Assembly (NCBI RefSeq): GCF_001680005.1
Contig: NC_033567.1
Coordinates: forward strand, 620,001 to 684,000
Origin: Plasmodium coatneyi
Taxonomy: Eukaryota > Apicomplexa > Aconoidasida > Haemosporida > Plasmodiidae
Direction: 5' to 3'
Length of the DNA stretch: 64,000 bases
Shown: piece by piece, positions 63,176 to 64,000 of the stretch
Numbering within the stretch: the stretch's first letter is position 1
Layout: every line of letters starts with the position of its first letter
The notes under the pieces: generated by a model
Databases searched by the model: none
What the model was told of the DNA's origin: nothing
The model's input: only the letters and a program-made list of their open reading frames with translations
Made by a program: the position numbers and the translations under genes

Positions 63176-64000
63176 ATGAAACGATACAATGAAAAGACAA
63201 TCAACGCGAGGATCCAGAGGGAGCAGAAGAATGAATACGCTCGAGAAAGAATACAGAACGATTTGAAATTAGACACGTACAGCAAAATACAGGGAATATC
63301 GATAGACAAAGCTGACGCAGCGCAAACAAAGAAGCAACAAGAGGAGTCATTTAAGAGAGAAAACGAAACGGACGAAAGTCAACTTCACAAAAAAGGCAAC
63401 AATTCCAATGGGGGGGATGAACAGGAATATTTCACATCACTACAATTTGACAGCGAGAAAATTAAAGAAAATCGATTGAGACAATGTGAGTTATTAAATG
63501 AAAAGCAAAAAAAAGAAAAAGAAATAGCAGATGAAGCGCTCAGACAAAAAGCCATAGAACAAACATTGCAAAATGACGAAGGATATAAACAATTAAAAGG
63601 AAAATTAGAAGAAATAGCTACGTTAAAAATAAGGGAGAATCAAATCCGTGATGCGAAATTTAACAAAGTAAAAGAAACAGAAGATGAAAAAAAACGAATT
63701 GAAAAACAAAGGGAAGATTTACTCAAAAAAGAAGAATTGGAAGAGGAAGAAAAAAAAAAAAAAAATTATGAAAAAGTTATGGAAACCAAAATGGAATTAC
63801 AACAACAAATACAAGAAAATATGAACAAGAAGAAAAACAAATTTTACGGAACTGCACAAGAAAGAAGCAACATCGAAAATATAGTTAAAAATTACAATGA
63901 AGAAGAAAGAAAAAAAAAGGAAGATGAGTTATTAAAACAGAAAAAGCTACTAAAAGAATTTCAAGAACAAATTGAATTGAAAAATAAAAAAAAACAACTT
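63176..64000 (+). CDS. Coiled-coil protein, TPH/MNS1-like (5' part; cut by window end)
   Basis: Open from ATG 63176 (ATTAAATGAAACG) to the window edge, at least 275 codons; the stop is outside. The sequence is almost continuous Lys/Glu/Gln-rich helix with heptad-like spacing after a more mixed first ~95 residues. The block RQKAIEQTLQNDEGYKQLKG, then KLEEIATLKIRENQIRDAKF resembles the trichoplein/plectin-homology (TPH) coiled coil of MNS1 and related axonemal microtubule-inner proteins (E/N-x-x-x-L-K-x-L-E-x-K-L then a basic helix). In Plasmodium, flagella exist only in male gametes, so expression there would be expected if the assignment is right. Coiled-coil composition makes false similarity easy; the family call is tentative, the reading frame is not. 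Confidence 0.72.
   Translation, partial: MKRYNEKTINARIQREQKNEYARERIQNDLKLDTYSKIQGISIDKADAAQTKKQQEESFKRENETDESQLHKKGNNSNGGDEQEYFTSLQFDSEKIKENRLRQCELLNEKQKKEKEIADEALRQKAIEQTLQNDEGYKQLKGKLEEIATLKIRENQIRDAKFNKVKETEDEKKRIEKQREDLLKKEELEEEEKKKKNYEKVMETKMELQQQIQENMNKKKNKFYGTAQERSNIENIVKNYNEEERKKKEDELLKQKKLLKEFQEQIELKNKKKQL

Overview
This window is nuclear DNA of a malaria parasite (Plasmodium). The evidence is in the sequence: long poly-A/poly-T runs and AT-rich spacers, intron-poor genes with Lys/Asn/Asp/Glu-rich low-complexity inserts, short GT-AG introns with T-rich acceptors, and protein sequences of clear Plasmodium type, such as an N-myristoylated Rab5b without a C-terminal prenylation cysteine. 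The moderate (not extreme) AT content and mixed codon use point to the vivax/knowlesi/cynomolgi group rather than P. falciparum or the rodent parasites. From memory, the order from RPL24 to Rab5b to ISD11 resembles a block on P. falciparum chromosome 13; this was not checked. There is no subtelomeric gene family, telomeric repeat, transposon, rRNA, tRNA or CRISPR array that I can support.

Layout. 1-10 kb: ribosomal protein L24 (three exons), a 5-kb gene-free stretch with two minisatellite-like arrays, then an acylated PP2C-type phosphatase (three exons). 10-19 kb: splicing factor PRP3 on the minus strand and a HOP1-like HORMA protein with two predicted winged-helix segments. 19-28 kb: GAR1 and an FtsJ-type rRNA methyltransferase, divergently arranged, then VPS18. 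28-33 kb: three probable mitochondrial genes (an orphan with a presequence-like N-terminus, an SDH assembly factor 2 homologue, ATP synthase OSCP). 33-47 kb: mostly Plasmodium-specific genes (a 1022-aa solenoid-like protein, a small signal-peptide/TM protein, a degenerate FYVE-like zinc-finger protein, a 38-45-aa membrane microprotein candidate, an 828-aa basic protein), then EMC7. 48-64 kb: Rab5b (five or six exons), a small RRM protein, a TTC27-like TPR protein (three exons), mitochondrial uS15, ISD11 (two exons), and the 5' part of a coiled-coil TPH/MNS1-like gene that runs off the window.

Functional themes are RNA and ribosome biogenesis (RPL24, PRP3, GAR1, FtsJ, RRM proteins), mitochondrial function (uS15m, OSCP, SDHAF2, ISD11 and the orphan) and endomembrane traffic (VPS18, Rab5b, EMC7, FYVE-like). 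As is usual in Plasmodium there are no operons; each gene should have its own promoter, and several pairs are divergent over 0.5-3 kb spacers. Exon boundaries were derived by hand from GT/AG sites and reading phase. The 3' end of Rab5b is the least certain.
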